Assembly (NCBI GenBank): GCA_020442545.1
Contig: JAGRJX010000298.1
Coordinates: 1-5,437 of the forward strand
Reading direction: 5' to 3'
Length of the DNA stretch: 5,437 nucleotides
DNA from: Lysobacterales bacterium
GTDB taxonomy: Bacteria; Pseudomonadota; Gammaproteobacteria; Xanthomonadales; Xanthomonadaceae
Under the pieces are notes generated by a model. The model was not told the origin of the DNA. It searched no databases and saw only the letters and a list, made by a program, of their open reading frames with translations. Shown in pieces: positions 4,839 to 5,437 of this stretch (the stretch's first letter is position 1; the number at the start of each line of letters is the position of its first letter). The translations under genes were made by a program, and so were the position numbers.

Positions 4839-5437
4839 TCAGTCTTCGTCGTCCTTTCCGAAACGATCCTTGATCGGCTGCACCATGCCTTCGAAGGTTT
4901 CCTTGCCGGGCTTGTGATCCAGTGGCGGCAGTTCGATGTCGCGATCCTTGAACTCGGGAATCGGCAGGCGGTCGAGCAGGTCATGGATCAGGTTCAGGCG
5001 GCCGCGCTTCTGGTCGTTGAAGTCAACGACCGTCCACGGCGCCCATACGGTGTGCGTGGCGGCGAACATGGCTTGTCGCGCGTCGCCGTAGTCGACGTAT
5101 TTCTCGCGTGCCTTGATGTCGATGGGTGACAGCTTCCAGCGCTTCAGCGGATCCTCCGCGCGCTCGGCAAAGCGCTCTTCCTGCTCTTCCTGGTCCACGC
5201 TGAGCCAGTACTTGATCAGGATGATGCCGTCGTCCACCAGCTGCTTCTCGAAGGCCGGCGCCTGTTCGAGGAAGGCCTCGCACTCGGCCTCGGTGCAGAA
5301 GCCCATCACCTTTTCCACGCCGGCGCGGTTGTACCAGCTGCGGCCGAACAGCACGATCTCGCCACCGGCCGGCAGGTGGGCGACGTAGCGCTGGAAGTAC
5401 CACTGGGTCCGCTCGCGCTCGGTCGGCGCCGGCAGCG
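4839..5437 (-). CDS. ppk2: Polyphosphate kinase 2 (PPK2), C-terminal part, cut by the right edge
   Basis: The minus strand is open from the window edge to a stop at 4841-4839, giving 198 visible residues. PPK2 landmarks appear in order: WYFQRYVAHLPAGGEIVLF (12-30), the Walker B region GRSWYNRAGVEKVMGFCT (31-48), IILIKYWLSVDQEEQ (72-86), the lid-like RWKLSPIDIKAREKY (100-114) and WTVVDFNDQKRGRLNLI (131-147). Family enzymes are cytoplasmic P-loop kinases that transfer phosphate between polyphosphate and nucleotides. The Walker A loop and the N-terminus (perhaps 70-100 residues by comparison with family length) lie beyond the edge. The residue before RSWYNR is Gly (codon at 5345-5343) where many PPK2 proteins have Asp. 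The acidic C-terminus ends GKDDED. The gene converges on the two-component operon across a 229-base gap and shares no visible regulation with it. Confidence 0.93.
   Translation of the reverse strand, partial: LPAPTERERTQWYFQRYVAHLPAGGEIVLFGRSWYNRAGVEKVMGFCTEAECEAFLEQAPAFEKQLVDDGIILIKYWLSVDQEEQEERFAERAEDPLKRWKLSPIDIKAREKYVDYGDARQAMFAATHTVWAPWTVVDFNDQKRGRLNLIHDLLDRLPIPEFKDRDIELPPLDHKPGKETFEGMVQPIKDRFGKDDED

Noticed and set aside
4713..5129. Plus-strand open frame from the intergenic region into ppk2
   Set aside because: Most of it is antisense to conserved PPK2 sequence, and the intergenic part is hairpin repeats. There is no ribosome-binding site or domain.

Overview
The window is GC-rich, densely coded chromosomal DNA. 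The protein families and gene style suggest a gammaproteobacterium, most likely of the Xanthomonadales/Lysobacter type. This placement is an inference from family resemblance and was not tested by any search. No phage, insertion sequence, CRISPR, tRNA or rRNA signal is visible.

Layout: (1) Positions 1-260, minus strand: the N-terminal part of a WrbA-like flavodoxin-fold NAD(P)H:quinone oxidoreductase that runs off the left edge. (2) Positions 261-327: a 67-base divergent intergenic region. (3) Positions 328-4609, plus strand: five collinear genes with gaps or overlaps of at most 39 bases, probably one operon. They are a YihY/BrkB-family inner-membrane protein with a C-terminal cytoplasmic extension; a secreted TlpA/ResA-type thioredoxin; an acylphosphatase (acyP) that starts on the thioredoxin stop codon; a LytS/AlgZ-type membrane histidine kinase that starts 20 bases inside acyP; and a LytTR-type (AlgR-like) response regulator. 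(4) Positions 4610-4838: an intergenic stretch holding several hairpins and an inverted pair of related repeat units, one of which could terminate the gene on the other strand. (5) Positions 4839-5437, minus strand: the C-terminal two thirds or so of a polyphosphate kinase 2, convergent with the operon and running off the right edge.

How the genes may work together: the kinase and regulator form a complete two-component pair, with phosphoacceptor His214 and Asp57 and a LytTR DNA-binding output. The kinase has two cysteines (C146, C150) in a short loop predicted to be periplasmic, and a periplasmic thioredoxin-like protein is encoded two genes upstream. A redox input to the kinase is therefore a reasonable but untested idea. 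The acylphosphatase, tightly coupled to both neighbours, belongs to a family that hydrolyses acyl phosphates, the bond type present in a phosphorylated response regulator. A functional link is speculative.

Overall this is mostly ordinary housekeeping and regulatory sequence. I see no convincing evidence for a wholly new system. The most interesting points are the thioredoxin/acylphosphatase/two-component linkage, the intergenic repeat pair, and a glycine at the usual aspartate position of the PPK2 Walker B motif.
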